A DNA stretch of 64,000 nt from Piscinibacter sp. XHJ-5 (GTDB taxonomy: Bacteria; Pseudomonadota; Gammaproteobacteria; Burkholderiales; Burkholderiaceae_C), in NCBI RefSeq assembly GCF_029855045.1, contig NZ_CP123228.1, positions 3,906,001 through 3,970,000 of the forward strand. Reading direction: 5' to 3'. The translations under genes were made by a program, and so were the position numbers. The notes under the pieces are model-generated. The model worked only from the letters and a program-made list of their open reading frames with translations. It did no database searches and had not been told where the DNA came from. Shown in pieces: positions 26,318-34,434 of this stretch; the first letter of the stretch is position 1; each line of letters starts with the position of its first letter.

Positions 26318-27142
26318 ATGAACCTCACGCCCCTTTCCGCGCTGCTGGCGCGCCGCGAGCGCCGCGGCGTCGACGTGAACTTCGACATTCCGCAAGACTG
26401 GATGCAGGGGCGCACGTCGTTCGGCGGCCTGGTCTCGGTGTTCGCGGTGCAGGCGATGCGCGACATCGCCGGCGCGGCCTGGCCGGCCGACGTGAGCCTG
26501 CGTGCCATGCAGGTCAATTTCATCGCACCGGTCGGCGCGGGCGCCCTGGCGGTCGCGGTGCAGGTCCTGCGCGAGGGCCGCAACGTGCGGCAGGTGCAGG
26601 CGAGCGTGCGGCAAGGCGGCGAGACCGTCGCGCTGATGATCGGCGTGTTCGGTACGCCGCGGCAGTCCACGCTGCGCGCGTTGCAGCCGCAGCGGCCCGC
26701 GCCGGCCAGGCGCGCGGAGGACCTGCCGGCCGCGAAGCACGTCGCCGGCCACAGACCCAACTTCGTGGCACACATGGACATGCGCTGGGCGGAGGGCGGC
26801 CCGCCGTTCAGCGCGACGCCGGGATGGCGCGCCAGCATTCACCTTCGCCTGGCCGACGCAGACGCGGCGCACATCGAACCGGAGCTGATGACGGTGCTGT
26901 TGGCAGATGCCTCGCCCAGTCCGGCGCTGAGCTTCTTCGGCCAGCCTTCGCCGGCGAGCTCGGTGTCATGGGCGCTCGAGCTGCGACCGCTGAACGCGGA
27001 GGACACGCTGCACGGGCACTGGCGCGCCGACAACCTGGTCATCGCGGCCAGCGACGGCTACGTGAACCAGCAGTCGACGCTGTGGGCACCCAGCGGCGCG
27101 CTGGCCGCGCTGGCCTACCAGGTGGTCACCGTCTACGGTTGA
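26318..27142 (+). CDS. Acyl-CoA thioesterase family protein (TesB-like double hotdog)
   Basis: A 274-residue protein with two tandem hotdog halves. The first (about 15-120) contains QGRTSFGGLVSVFAVQAMR and the core MQVNFIAPVGAGALAV; the second (about 165-270) contains the HGHWRADNLVIAASDGYVNQQSTLW end typical of TesB-like thioesterases. It would hydrolyse acyl-CoA esters; chain-length preference unknown. The ATG is 60 bp after the AsmA-like gene, and it converges with the RHH-like gene (6 bp gap). Confidence 0.85.
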   Translation: MNLTPLSALLARRERRGVDVNFDIPQDWMQGRTSFGGLVSVFAVQAMRDIAGAAWPADVSLRAMQVNFIAPVGAGALAVAVQVLREGRNVRQVQASVRQGGETVALMIGVFGTPRQSTLRALQPQRPAPARRAEDLPAAKHVAGHRPNFVAHMDMRWAEGGPPFSATPGWRASIHLRLADADAAHIEPELMTVLLADASPSPALSFFGQPSPASSVSWALELRPLNAEDTLHGHWRADNLVIAASDGYVNQQSTLWAPSGALAALAYQVVTVYG

Positions 27143-27148
27143 CGGGCA

Positions 27149-27421
27149 TCACGCCAGCGCATCGCGAAGCAGCTCCGCGACGACGCCGTTGACGCCGCCT
27201 TCGTGAGCGGCGGCACGGTCGTTGATCTGCTTGACCAGCTCGGCCGGCAGCTTGCAGGCGAAGGGCACCAGGCCGGCAGCCGCGTCGCGCCGCCGCTGCT
27301 CGCGCCGGTCGATTACCTCGCCGGCGCCCTGTGCGAAGCGGCCCGGCACGCCGGCGGCCTTCATTCGGCCATTGATCTTCAGCGCGAGGTTCTTCGCGAG
27401 ATCGGTCTTCTTCAGGCTCAT
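27149..27421 (-). CDS. Small protein with ribbon-helix-helix-like C-terminus
   Basis: A 90-residue basic protein. The C-terminal part (about 52-90: VPFACKLPAELVKQINDRA, then GGVNGVVAELLRDALA) has the strand-helix-helix spacing of Arc/MetJ-type DNA-binding proteins; the N-terminal half is Lys/Arg-rich. It could be a small regulator or nucleoid protein. It is divergent from yaeQ with a 70-bp gap and no toxin-like partner next to it. Function is inferred from pattern only. Confidence 0.65.
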   Translation of the reverse strand: MSLKKTDLAKNLALKINGRMKAAGVPGRFAQGAGEVIDRREQRRRDAAAGLVPFACKLPAELVKQINDRAAAHEGGVNGVVAELLRDALA

Positions 27422-27491
27422 CGTCCACTCCTTGGCATGCGCCCGATTGTCGTCGCGGATGGTCTAATCGCCGCTCCCCACCGGAAGCACC

Positions 27492-28049
27492 ATGGCACTC
27501 AAGGCCACCATCTACAAAGCCAACCTGCAGATCGCCGACATGGACCGCAGCGTCTACGGCGACCACGGCGTGACAATCGCGCGCCATCCGTCCGAGACCG
27601 ACGAGCGGATGATGATCCGGCTGCTCGCCTATGCGCTCAACGCGCCCGCCGACAACGACCACGGCGCGCTCGAGTTCGCCAAGGACTTGTGGGACACCGA
27701 CGAGCCTGCGCTGTGGCGGCGCGACCTCACCGGCCAGATCGAGCACTGGATCGACGTCGGCCAGCCTGACGATCGGCGGCTGATGCGCGCGAGTCCCCGC
27801 TCGGCGCGCGTCAGCGTCTATACCTTCAGCGCCAGCACGCCGGTCTGGTGGGCCGGCATCGCGACCAAGATCACGCGGGCCGCCAATCTCGACATCTGGC
27901 AAGTGGCCGCGGACCAGAGCGAGGCGCTGGCCGCGCTCGCCCAACGCACCATGCAACTGCAGGTGACCGTGCAGGACGGCAACGTCTGGATTGGCGACGG
28001 CGAGCGCTCGGTCGAGATCACGCCGACCCGGCTGTACGGCGGCAGCTGA
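27492..28049 (+). CDS. yaeQ: YaeQ family protein
   Basis: A 185-residue member of the YaeQ family, whose fold resembles a PD-(D/E)XK nuclease. The family N-terminus MALKATIYKANLQIADMDR and SETDERMMIRLLAYAL are clear, as is the DIWQVA segment in the core. E. coli YaeQ was once proposed as a suppressor of rfaH haemolysin defects; biochemical function is not established. The ATG is preceded by a GGAAGCACC stretch. Confidence 0.93.
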   Translation: MALKATIYKANLQIADMDRSVYGDHGVTIARHPSETDERMMIRLLAYALNAPADNDHGALEFAKDLWDTDEPALWRRDLTGQIEHWIDVGQPDDRRLMRASPRSARVSVYTFSASTPVWWAGIATKITRAANLDIWQVAADQSEALAALAQRTMQLQVTVQDGNVWIGDGERSVEITPTRLYGGS

Positions 28050-28110
28050 CCGTCGCCCGTCCAAAGACCTCCGCGGCAGCATGACCTCTGCCGGCTGGAA
28101 CAATCAGCGA

Positions 28111-28386
28111 ATGACGATCCACGTTCGACACAACCCGCGGCAAAGCCGCTTCGAGGCCGAAGTCGAGGGCCACCTCTGCGTCGCGGACTACCGGCTGCAC
28201 GACCGCGTCATCGTGATGACGCACACCGAGGTGCCGGAGCCGGTCCAGGGACGCGGCATCGCCGCGCGGCTCGTGAGCGCCGCCCTCGCCCACGCCCGAG
28301 AGCATGGCCTGCGCGTGGATGCACAGTGCTCGTACGCGCGGCACTACATGCGCCAACACCCTGAAACGCAGTCACTGAGCGTCTGA
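28111..28386 (+). CDS. GNAT-like N-acetyltransferase (YidJ/GTL3B-type)
   Basis: A 91-residue minimal GNAT domain: RHNPRQSRFEAEVEGHLCVADYRL forms the first strands, EVPEPVQGRGIAARLVSAAL the acetyl-CoA-binding loop (Q-x-x-G-x-G/A), and the end ARHYMRQHPE matches small bacterial GNAT proteins often annotated as predicted acetyltransferases. Substrate unknown. ATG 28111 is favoured; an ATG ten codons upstream (28081) is in frame. Confidence 0.85.
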   Translation: MTIHVRHNPRQSRFEAEVEGHLCVADYRLHDRVIVMTHTEVPEPVQGRGIAARLVSAALAHAREHGLRVDAQCSYARHYMRQHPETQSLSV

Positions 28387-28396
28387 TGATCCAGCG

Positions 28397-30535
28397 ATGA
28401 CCCGACTCCCGATTCGCGGCGCCGTCTGGGCCGCGGCCGTCCTTCTCTGCGCCTGCACCACCATGTCCGAACACACTGCTGCACCGCCGCCCGCCGACGA
28501 CCCCTTTCTGTGGCTGGAGGACGTGGAGGGCGAACGGGCACTGGCGTGGGTGCGCGAGCGCAACGCGCTGTCGCAAAGGGAACTGACGGCACGGCCCGAA
28601 TACGCACCCATTCGCGCCCAGGTGCTGGACGTGCTCAATTCGAAGGACCGCATCCCGTACGTGTCGCGGCGCGGCGAGTGGCTCTACAACTTCTGGCAGG
28701 ACGAGGTCCACAAGCGCGGGCTGTGGCGCCGCACCACGCTGGCCGAATACCGGCTCGGCGAGCCTCGCTGGGACACCCTGCTCGACCTCGATGCACTGGC
28801 CAAGGCCGAGGGCGAGAACTGGGTCTGGGGCGGCGCCACCTGCCACGGGCCGAGCTATCGCCGCTGCCTGCTGTCGCTGTCGCGCGGCGGCGCCGATGCC
28901 AAGGTGGTGCGCGAATTCGACGTTGTCGACAAGCGCTTCGTCGACGGCGGCTTCACGCTGCCCGAGGCCAAGTCGGACGTGGAATGGATAGACGCCGACA
29001 CGCTGTACGTCGCGACGGACTTCGGCCCCGGATCGATGACGGAGTCGGGCTACCCGCGCATCGTCAAGCGCTGGCGGCGCGGCACCCCGCTCGCTTCGGC
29101 GGCGACGGTGTTCGAAGGCCAGGCGAGCGACGTCTCCGTGGGCGTTTGGCTGGACCGCACACCGGGCTTCGAGCGCACGGTGTTCATCCGCTCGATCGAC
29201 TTCTATCGCCGCGAGACGCTGCTGCTGCAGGGCGACCGCCTCGTCGCGCTCGACGTGCCCAGCGATGCATCGATCCACTTCATGCGCGACACGCTGCTGC
29301 TGTCCTTGCGCAGCGACTTCGAAGCCGGCGGCATGCGCTTTCCCGGCGGCTCGCTGCTGGTCGCTGATGCGGCGGGCTATCTGCGCGGCGAGCGCCGGCT
29401 GAAGGCGCTGTTCACGCCCACCGCGACGCGCTCGCTCGCCGGCTACACCACGACGCGCGACCACGTGCTCGTCGACGTGCTCGAGAACGTGGCAAGCAAG
29501 CTCGAGCAATGGACCCGTCGCGGCAGCAGCGACTTCGAGTTCAGCGAGGTGCGTGCGCCCTTCCCCGGCACGCTGGGCGTGACCGGGCTGCACGACGTGC
29601 TGATCGCCGACGATCCGCTGGCCAATCACTACCTGCTCAGCTACACCGACTTCCTCACGCCCGACTCGCTGTTCCTCGCGAAGGCGGGCAGCGACGAGCG
29701 CGAGCTGCTGAAGTCGCGCCGCCCGCTGTTCGACGCGCAAGGCATGCGCGTCGAGCAGCGCTTCGCCACCTCCAGGGACGGCACCCGCGTGCCCTACTTC
29801 GTCGTCTGGCCGCCGGGGGCGCAGGCCGACGGCCGCAACCCGACCCTGCTGTATGGCTACGGCGGCTTCGAGGTGTCGCTGAACCCCTGGTATTCGGGCG
29901 GCATAGGCCGCGGCTGGTACCAGCGTGGCGGCGTCTTCGTCGTGGCCAACATCCGCGGCGGCGGGGAGTTCGGTCCCGCGTGGCACCAGGCCGCGCTGAA
30001 GGAGCATCGCCAGCGCAGCTACGACGACTTCATCGCCGTGGCCGAAGACCTGATCGCCCACAAGATCACGTCGCCGCGCCACCTCGGCATCGAGGGCGGC
30101 AGCAACGGCGGCCTGCTGGTCGGCGCCGTGTTCACGCAGCGGCCCGAGCTGTTCAATGCGGTGGTCTGCCAGGTCCCGCTGCTCGACATGCGGCGCTTCC
30201 ACAAGCTGCTGGCGGGTGCATCGTGGATGGCCGAGTACGGCAACCCCGACCTCCCGCAGGAATGGGCCACCCTGGCGACGTACAGCCCGTACCACCGCGT
30301 CGCGCCGGGCGCGAAATACCCGCGCGTGCTGTTCACCACCTCGACGCGCGACGATCGCGTGCATCCGGCGCATGCGCGCAAGATGGTCGCGCGCATGCTG
30401 TCCCAGGGCCACGATCCGCTGTACTACGAGAACATCGAAGGCGGCCACGGCGGCGCGGCCGACAACGAGCAGCGCGCGCACCTCCAGGCACTGGAGTTCA
30501 GCTACCTGTGGCAGCAGCTCGGGCCGGGACGATGA
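28397..30535 (+). CDS. Prolyl oligopeptidase (S9A), lipoprotein
   Basis: A 712-residue prolyl oligopeptidase-type enzyme that cleaves after proline in short peptides. The signal peptide ends in LLCAC near residue 20, so it should be a membrane-anchored periplasmic enzyme rather than cytoplasmic. An N-terminal DDPFLWLEDVEGE start and a seven-bladed propeller precede the hydrolase domain. Nucleophile GGSNGG with Ser569; acid in TSTRDDRVHP; His in GGHGG. The GGFEVSLNPWYSGG and IRGGGEFGPAWHQA stretches are typical. It starts 10 nt after the GNAT gene and overlaps the DUF924 gene (ATGA). Confidence 0.92.
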   Translation: MTRLPIRGAVWAAAVLLCACTTMSEHTAAPPPADDPFLWLEDVEGERALAWVRERNALSQRELTARPEYAPIRAQVLDVLNSKDRIPYVSRRGEWLYNFWQDEVHKRGLWRRTTLAEYRLGEPRWDTLLDLDALAKAEGENWVWGGATCHGPSYRRCLLSLSRGGADAKVVREFDVVDKRFVDGGFTLPEAKSDVEWIDADTLYVATDFGPGSMTESGYPRIVKRWRRGTPLASAATVFEGQASDVSVGVWLDRTPGFERTVFIRSIDFYRRETLLLQGDRLVALDVPSDASIHFMRDTLLLSLRSDFEAGGMRFPGGSLLVADAAGYLRGERRLKALFTPTATRSLAGYTTTRDHVLVDVLENVASKLEQWTRRGSSDFEFSEVRAPFPGTLGVTGLHDVLIADDPLANHYLLSYTDFLTPDSLFLAKAGSDERELLKSRRPLFDAQGMRVEQRFATSRDGTRVPYFVVWPPGAQADGRNPTLLYGYGGFEVSLNPWYSGGIGRGWYQRGGVFVVANIRGGGEFGPAWHQAALKEHRQRSYDDFIAVAEDLIAHKITSPRHLGIEGGSNGGLLVGAVFTQRPELFNAVVCQVPLLDMRRFHKLLAGASWMAEYGNPDLPQEWATLATYSPYHRVAPGAKYPRVLFTTSTRDDRVHPAHARKMVARMLSQGHDPLYYENIEGGHGGAADNEQRAHLQALEFSYLWQQLGPGR

Positions 30536-31107
30536 GCACGCCGCCCGATGCAGCCGCAGCCGTGCTGGACTTCTGGTTCGGCACCGAAGAGCAGGCCCGC
30601 GCCGAGTGGTTCCGCAAGGACGATGCGTTCGATGCGCTGATCGCCGGGCGCTTCGGCACGCTGGTGGAACAGGCCCTGGCCGGGGGGCTGCGCGAATGGG
30701 ACGCGCAAGGCGAATCGGCGCTTGCGCGCATCCTGCTGCTCGACCAGTTCACCCGCAACATCTTTCGCGCAACGCCGCGTGCCTTCGCCGGCGATCCGCT
30801 GGCGCTGCCAGCCGCCCGGGCGCTGGTCGCTTCCGGGCAGGACCAGGGCCTGCCGCCCTTGTGGCGCTCCTTCGTCTACCTGCCCTTCGAGCATGCGGAG
30901 AACCTGGCCGCGCAGCATGAAGCGGTGCGGCTGTTCGAGGCGCTGGAAGCGTCGGCGCCGCAGACCAAGGGCATGCTCGAGTACGCCGTTCGGCACCGCG
31001 ACATCATCGCCCGCTTCGGCCGTTTCCCGCATCGCAATGCCATCCTCGGACGTGCCTCGACGCCCGAGGAGATTTCCTTCCTGCGCGAGCCCGGCTCGGG
31101 CTTCTGA
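30532..31107 (+). CDS. DUF924 family protein
   Basis: A 191-residue protein matching DUF924: AVLDFWFG near the start, WFRKDDAFD, LLLDQFTRNIFR, and FVYLPFEHAENLAAQ, RFGRFPHRNAILGR. The fold is all-helical and TPR-like; no enzymatic function is established. Its ATG overlaps the prolyl oligopeptidase stop (ATGA), so the two are translationally coupled. Confidence 0.92.
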   Translation: MSTPPDAAAAVLDFWFGTEEQARAEWFRKDDAFDALIAGRFGTLVEQALAGGLREWDAQGESALARILLLDQFTRNIFRATPRAFAGDPLALPAARALVASGQDQGLPPLWRSFVYLPFEHAENLAAQHEAVRLFEALEASAPQTKGMLEYAVRHRDIIARFGRFPHRNAILGRASTPEEISFLREPGSGF

Positions 31108-31117
31108 CGCCAGCCCC

Positions 31118-31144
31118 AAAAAAAACGCCCCGGATGCCGGGGCG
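31118..31144 (-). terminator. Intrinsic terminator for the DUF4382 lipoprotein gene
   Basis: Stem CGCCCCGG / CCGGGGCG with a 3-nt loop at 31126-31144; on the minus strand it is followed by eight T residues (A-run at 31118-31125). It lies between the convergent DUF924 and DUF4382 genes. Confidence 0.88.
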
Positions 31145-31167
31145 CTGCAATCCGTCGCGTCGACGGC

Positions 31168-32355
31168 TCAGGGGAAAACGAAGTCGTTCGTCGAAGTGCC
31201 GCCGGAGGTCAGCGTGAACGGACCGGCCGTCTTGGTGGCCCCGAGCGCGCTGGCCTGCACCGAGTACTTGCCGGCCACTGCCGTGTCGGCCACGAACGCC
31301 AGCGTGCCCGGCGCGGCCACGAACGGCGCGACCAGGGGGGCGGCCACGGGCAGCGTGTGGCTGTAGTCGCCGGTGGTGCTGTCCGCCGGCGCGGCGGTCA
31401 ACTCGATGGTGTGACCGCCGCTGAGCGTCTGTACAGCGCGGGTGGACGCATCGATCGTGGTCGCGCCCGTCGTGACCTTGCCCTTCGCGGTGCCGTTGGC
31501 GCTGGCAGTCGCCGCGATGGCCGCCGCCGCAGCGTTGAGCGCGGTGACGGTGTCGGCGGTGACGACAACCCCCGTCACGACCACCGTCGTCTGCCCGGGC
31601 GAGGCAATCACCAGGTCATAAGTGCCCGGCGCCACCGGCTGCAGCATGAACTTGCCGGTGTTGTCCGGCGCGGTGGCGCGCACCACCACCCCGTCCTGCT
31701 GCAGCGACACCTGCGTCGTCGCCGCAGGCCAGCCGGCCGCCACCACCCCGCTGACGCCGGAGACGAAGCGCGGGATGACTCTGACCACGGGCTTGAGCTT
31801 GTAGTGGCCGGAGTTGCCGGCGCGAACCACCGACTTGCAGGCATCGAAGTCGAGCACCAGGTCGAGGAGCTGGTCGGCATTGACGTCGAGGTCGACGTTC
31901 ATCTTCAGCCCCGACTGCTGGGCGCTGGGCGTGTCGAGCGCCGTCTCGGTGCCCCCGGTCGGCACCACCGAATTCGCCAACGGCTGCGCGTTGCTGTTCT
32001 CGGCCAGCACGAGGCGCAGCTGCTGGTACTTGCCTGCCGGCAGCGCGGTCTGGCCGAGTTCGGACAGCACGCCGTTCTGCAGCGAAAGCAGATCGACCCG
32101 CTTGGCAGGACTCAGCACCACCTCCGACCATCCGCCATCGCTGTCCGCGGCGCTGCTGCTCTTGTGCACGCGCACTTTCTCGACCGTCACGTTGACGGCG
32201 TCATAGCCGCACGAAGGCGCATCGGTCAGCGCAACACGCATGGTGCCGGTGCCGAACCCGGACTCGCCCGCGTCGCCGCCACCGCCACCACAGGCCACGA
32301 GCGCCGCGCCGAGTACAGCGACGACTCCCATCGACAATTTCTGACGCAGCTTCAT
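31168..32355 (-). CDS. DUF4382 domain lipoprotein
   Basis: A 395-residue predicted lipoprotein with lipobox LVAC (Cys22) and a Gly-rich tether after it. Residues about 35-195 match DUF4382 (TGTMRVALTDAPSCGYDAVNVTVEKVRVHKS, then LPAGKYQQLRLVL). A carboxypeptidase-regulatory-like segment follows (about 200-265, KFMLQPVAPGTYDLVIASPG), then an Ala/Thr-rich C-terminal region. These proteins are surface- or periplasm-facing with unknown role. ATG 32355 gives the intact signal; GAGGT lies upstream. A perfect AT-rich inverted repeat is centred about 28 bp upstream of the start (separate entry). Confidence 0.85.
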   Translation of the reverse strand: MKLRQKLSMGVVAVLGAALVACGGGGGDAGESGFGTGTMRVALTDAPSCGYDAVNVTVEKVRVHKSSSAADSDGGWSEVVLSPAKRVDLLSLQNGVLSELGQTALPAGKYQQLRLVLAENSNAQPLANSVVPTGGTETALDTPSAQQSGLKMNVDLDVNADQLLDLVLDFDACKSVVRAGNSGHYKLKPVVRVIPRFVSGVSGVVAAGWPAATTQVSLQQDGVVVRATAPDNTGKFMLQPVAPGTYDLVIASPGQTTVVVTGVVVTADTVTALNAAAAAIAATASANGTAKGKVTTGATTIDASTRAVQTLSGGHTIELTAAPADSTTGDYSHTLPVAAPLVAPFVAAPGTLAFVADTAVAGKYSVQASALGATKTAGPFTLTSGGTSTNDFVFP

Positions 32356-32370
32356 TTCGGACCTCATCTC

Positions 32371-32395
32371 ATAAATGTGCGTTTTGCACATTTAT
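32371..32395. promoter_or_regulatory. Perfect 10-bp inverted repeat, AT-rich (possible operator or leader hairpin)
   Basis: ATAAATGTGC, five bases, then GCACATTTAT: a perfect dyad in a strongly GC-rich background, 16-40 bp upstream of the DUF4382 start codon. Its symmetry and base composition fit an operator for a dimeric repressor or a hairpin in the 5' leader. The bound factor is unknown. Confidence 0.6.
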
Positions 32396-32479
32396 TCTGC
32401 GCCGGCCCCTTGTTGGCGTGCACTTCCGAATCACTGCCCGTTACGGATTTTTTCGTCTTTGCTTCTTTCCATCGTGTTC

Positions 32480-32508
32480 TTGGCAACACCAGGGCGGGGG
32501 CGAATAAT
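32480..32508 (+). promoter_or_regulatory. Sigma-70-like promoter of the peroxiredoxin gene
   Basis: TTGGCA at 32480-32485 and AATAAT at 32503-32508 are separated by 17 bp; each box matches the consensus at five of six positions. Transcription would start near 32515, about 35 bp before ATG 32551. This is the clearest promoter in the window, fitting a highly expressed antioxidant gene. Confidence 0.7.
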
Positions 32509-32550
32509 CGCTGCCCCACTGCGACTTCCATCGAAACCGAGGAGAACGTC

Positions 32551-33213
32551 ATGTCACTGCGCATCAACGACGTCGCGCCGAACTTCACGGCGAAGACCAC
32601 TCAGGGAACCATCAACTTCCACCAGTGGATCGGTGACAGCTGGGCGGTCCTGTTCTCGCACCCCAAGGACTTCACGCCGGTGTGCACCACCGAGCTGGGC
32701 TACATGGCCAGGATCGAGCCCGAATTCAAGAAGCGCAACGTGAAGATCATCGGCCTGAGCGTCGACCCGGTCGAGAACCACGACCGCTGGGCCAAGGACA
32801 TCGAGGAGACGCAGGGACACGCACCGAACTACCCGATGATCGGCGACACCGACCTGGCGGTGTCCAAGCTGTACAACATGCTGCCCGCCGAGGAGAGCGG
32901 CACCTCGGAAGGCCGCACCGCCGCCACGAATGCCACCGTGCGCTCGGTGTTCGTCATCGGTCCCGACAAGAAGATCAAGCTGATGCTGACCTACCCGATG
33001 ACCACCGGCCGCAACTTCGACGAGATCCTTCGAGTGATCGACTCGATCCAGCTCACCCACGAACACAAGGTGGCCACGCCGGTGAACTGGAAGCAGGGTG
33101 AAGACGTGATCATCGTGACGTCGGTCAACGATGACGACGCGAAGAAGCTCTTCCCGCAGGGCTGGCAGGCTCCCAGGCCCTATCTGCGGATCGTGAAGAA
33201 CCCGAAGAGCTGA
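32551..33213 (+). CDS. 1-Cys peroxiredoxin (Prx6/AhpC-TSA family)
   Basis: A 220-residue thiol peroxidase reducing H2O2 and alkyl hydroperoxides. The peroxidatic cysteine is Cys45 in KDFTPVCTTELG, and it is the only cysteine in the protein, hence 1-Cys class; an external thiol such as glutathione must regenerate it. The long C-terminal arm (VATPVNWKQGEDVIIV, ending PYLRIVKNP) is typical of Prx6. GAGGAGAACGTC precedes the ATG. It is a single gene with a recognisable promoter and terminator. Confidence 0.95.
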   Translation: MSLRINDVAPNFTAKTTQGTINFHQWIGDSWAVLFSHPKDFTPVCTTELGYMARIEPEFKKRNVKIIGLSVDPVENHDRWAKDIEETQGHAPNYPMIGDTDLAVSKLYNMLPAEESGTSEGRTAATNATVRSVFVIGPDKKIKLMLTYPMTTGRNFDEILRVIDSIQLTHEHKVATPVNWKQGEDVIIVTSVNDDDAKKLFPQGWQAPRPYLRIVKNPKS

Positions 33214-33230
33214 CCCTGCAAGCGCCTTGA

Positions 33231-33265
33231 AGAACGGCCGCGAATGTCGCGGCCGTTCTCCTTTT
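33231..33265 (+). terminator. Intrinsic terminator of the peroxiredoxin gene
   Basis: A 13-bp perfect stem AGAACGGCCGCGA / TCGCGGCCGTTCT with loop ATG (33231-33259), followed by CCTTTTC. It abuts the stop of the convergent YVTN-propeller gene. Confidence 0.85.
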
Positions 33266-34401
33266 CAACGCATGTTGCCGGTGTGACCGAGTGAATAGCG
33301 ACCCGGCTGGGGCCACACGGTGAGCCCGTGCGGCTCGCGGCCCGCCGGCAGGATGGTCACCTTGCCGGTCGACGTGTCGAACACATAGATCTTGTTGTCG
33401 AAGCGGCCCGACAGCCACAGCTGCTTGCCGTCCTCGCTGACATTGCCCATGTCCGGACTGCCGCCGCCGGGGATGTGCCAGGTCGCATCGACCTTCTGGG
33501 TGGCGAAGTCGATCACCGACACGCTTCCCGGGCCGCCCGGCGCCGCGAACACCTTGTTCGAGCCGCGGTTGGCCACATAGAGCTTCTTGCCGTCACGGCT
33601 CGGATACAGCCCGTGCGTGCCCTTGCCCGTCTTGATGAAGCCGGTCTCCTTGAAGCTCGCGCCGTCCACCACGAAGACGCCGTCGACCATCATGTCGGCC
33701 ACGTAGAAGGTGCTGCCGTCGGGCGACACGCGGATGTCCTGCGGCATCCTGCCCTTGGACAGCTTGAGGTAGCCGACCACCTTGCGCTCGACCAGGTCGA
33801 CTTTCACCAGCTTGCCCTTGAACTCGCAGGTGAAGATGGCCCACTTGCCGTCGATGGAGAAGTCGGCGTGGTTGATGCCGTCGCACTCGGGCGTCGGGAG
33901 CGACGACTTCAGCGCCATCGTCTTCGGATCGCGGAAATCCAGCCGCTTGAAGGCCTCGGCGACGACGATGGCCTCCTTGCCGTCGGGCGTGAAGTACATG
34001 TTGTACGGATCATCCACCGCGATCTGCGTGCCGGGCTTGCCGGTGACGGGATCGACCGGCGTCAGGCTGCCGTCGGTGCGGCCCTCGGCATTGTTGGCCA
34101 CCCACAGGGTCTTCATGTCCCACGACGGCACGACGTGCTGCGGGTTGACGCCGACCTTGAACTTGTCGACCACCTTCAGCGTCGCCGGGTCGTAGACCCA
34201 CACGTCGTTCGACTGGCGGTTGGGCACGTAGACCCGCGGCAGGTGCCCCTTGACCGATTCGCTCAGCTTGCCGGACGCCGTCTCGCTGTACAGGTTGGAG
34301 CCATCGGGCACGGCGGGCATGCCGGGCACCGTCTCGACGGGGCCGGCCGCGAAGGCGGCAGGAACGGCGGCGGCGATCAGCAGGGCAAGTCTCGATCTCA
34401 C
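33265..34401 (-). CDS. Exported YVTN-family beta-propeller protein
   Basis: A 378-residue protein with a Sec signal peptide (LALLIAAAVPAAFAAG) and a seven-bladed YVTN/YncE-like propeller; repeats include RVYVPNRQSNDVWVYDPATLKVVDKF, TLWVANNAEG, PQDIRVSPDGSTFYVAD and GKKLYVANRGSNKVFA. Such periplasmic propellers are binding proteins or accompany quinoprotein dehydrogenases; no catalytic residues are evident. It follows the creatininase gene by 33 bp on the same strand and is likely co-transcribed with it, but why the two are paired is not known. Confidence 0.85.
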   Translation of the reverse strand: MRSRLALLIAAAVPAAFAAGPVETVPGMPAVPDGSNLYSETASGKLSESVKGHLPRVYVPNRQSNDVWVYDPATLKVVDKFKVGVNPQHVVPSWDMKTLWVANNAEGRTDGSLTPVDPVTGKPGTQIAVDDPYNMYFTPDGKEAIVVAEAFKRLDFRDPKTMALKSSLPTPECDGINHADFSIDGKWAIFTCEFKGKLVKVDLVERKVVGYLKLSKGRMPQDIRVSPDGSTFYVADMMVDGVFVVDGASFKETGFIKTGKGTHGLYPSRDGKKLYVANRGSNKVFAAPGGPGSVSVIDFATQKVDATWHIPGGGSPDMGNVSEDGKQLWLSGRFDNKIYVFDTSTGKVTILPAGREPHGLTVWPQPGRYSLGHTGNMR

Positions 34402-34434
34402 AGGCAGAACTCCTCGGTGATTGTTGTGTCGGCT

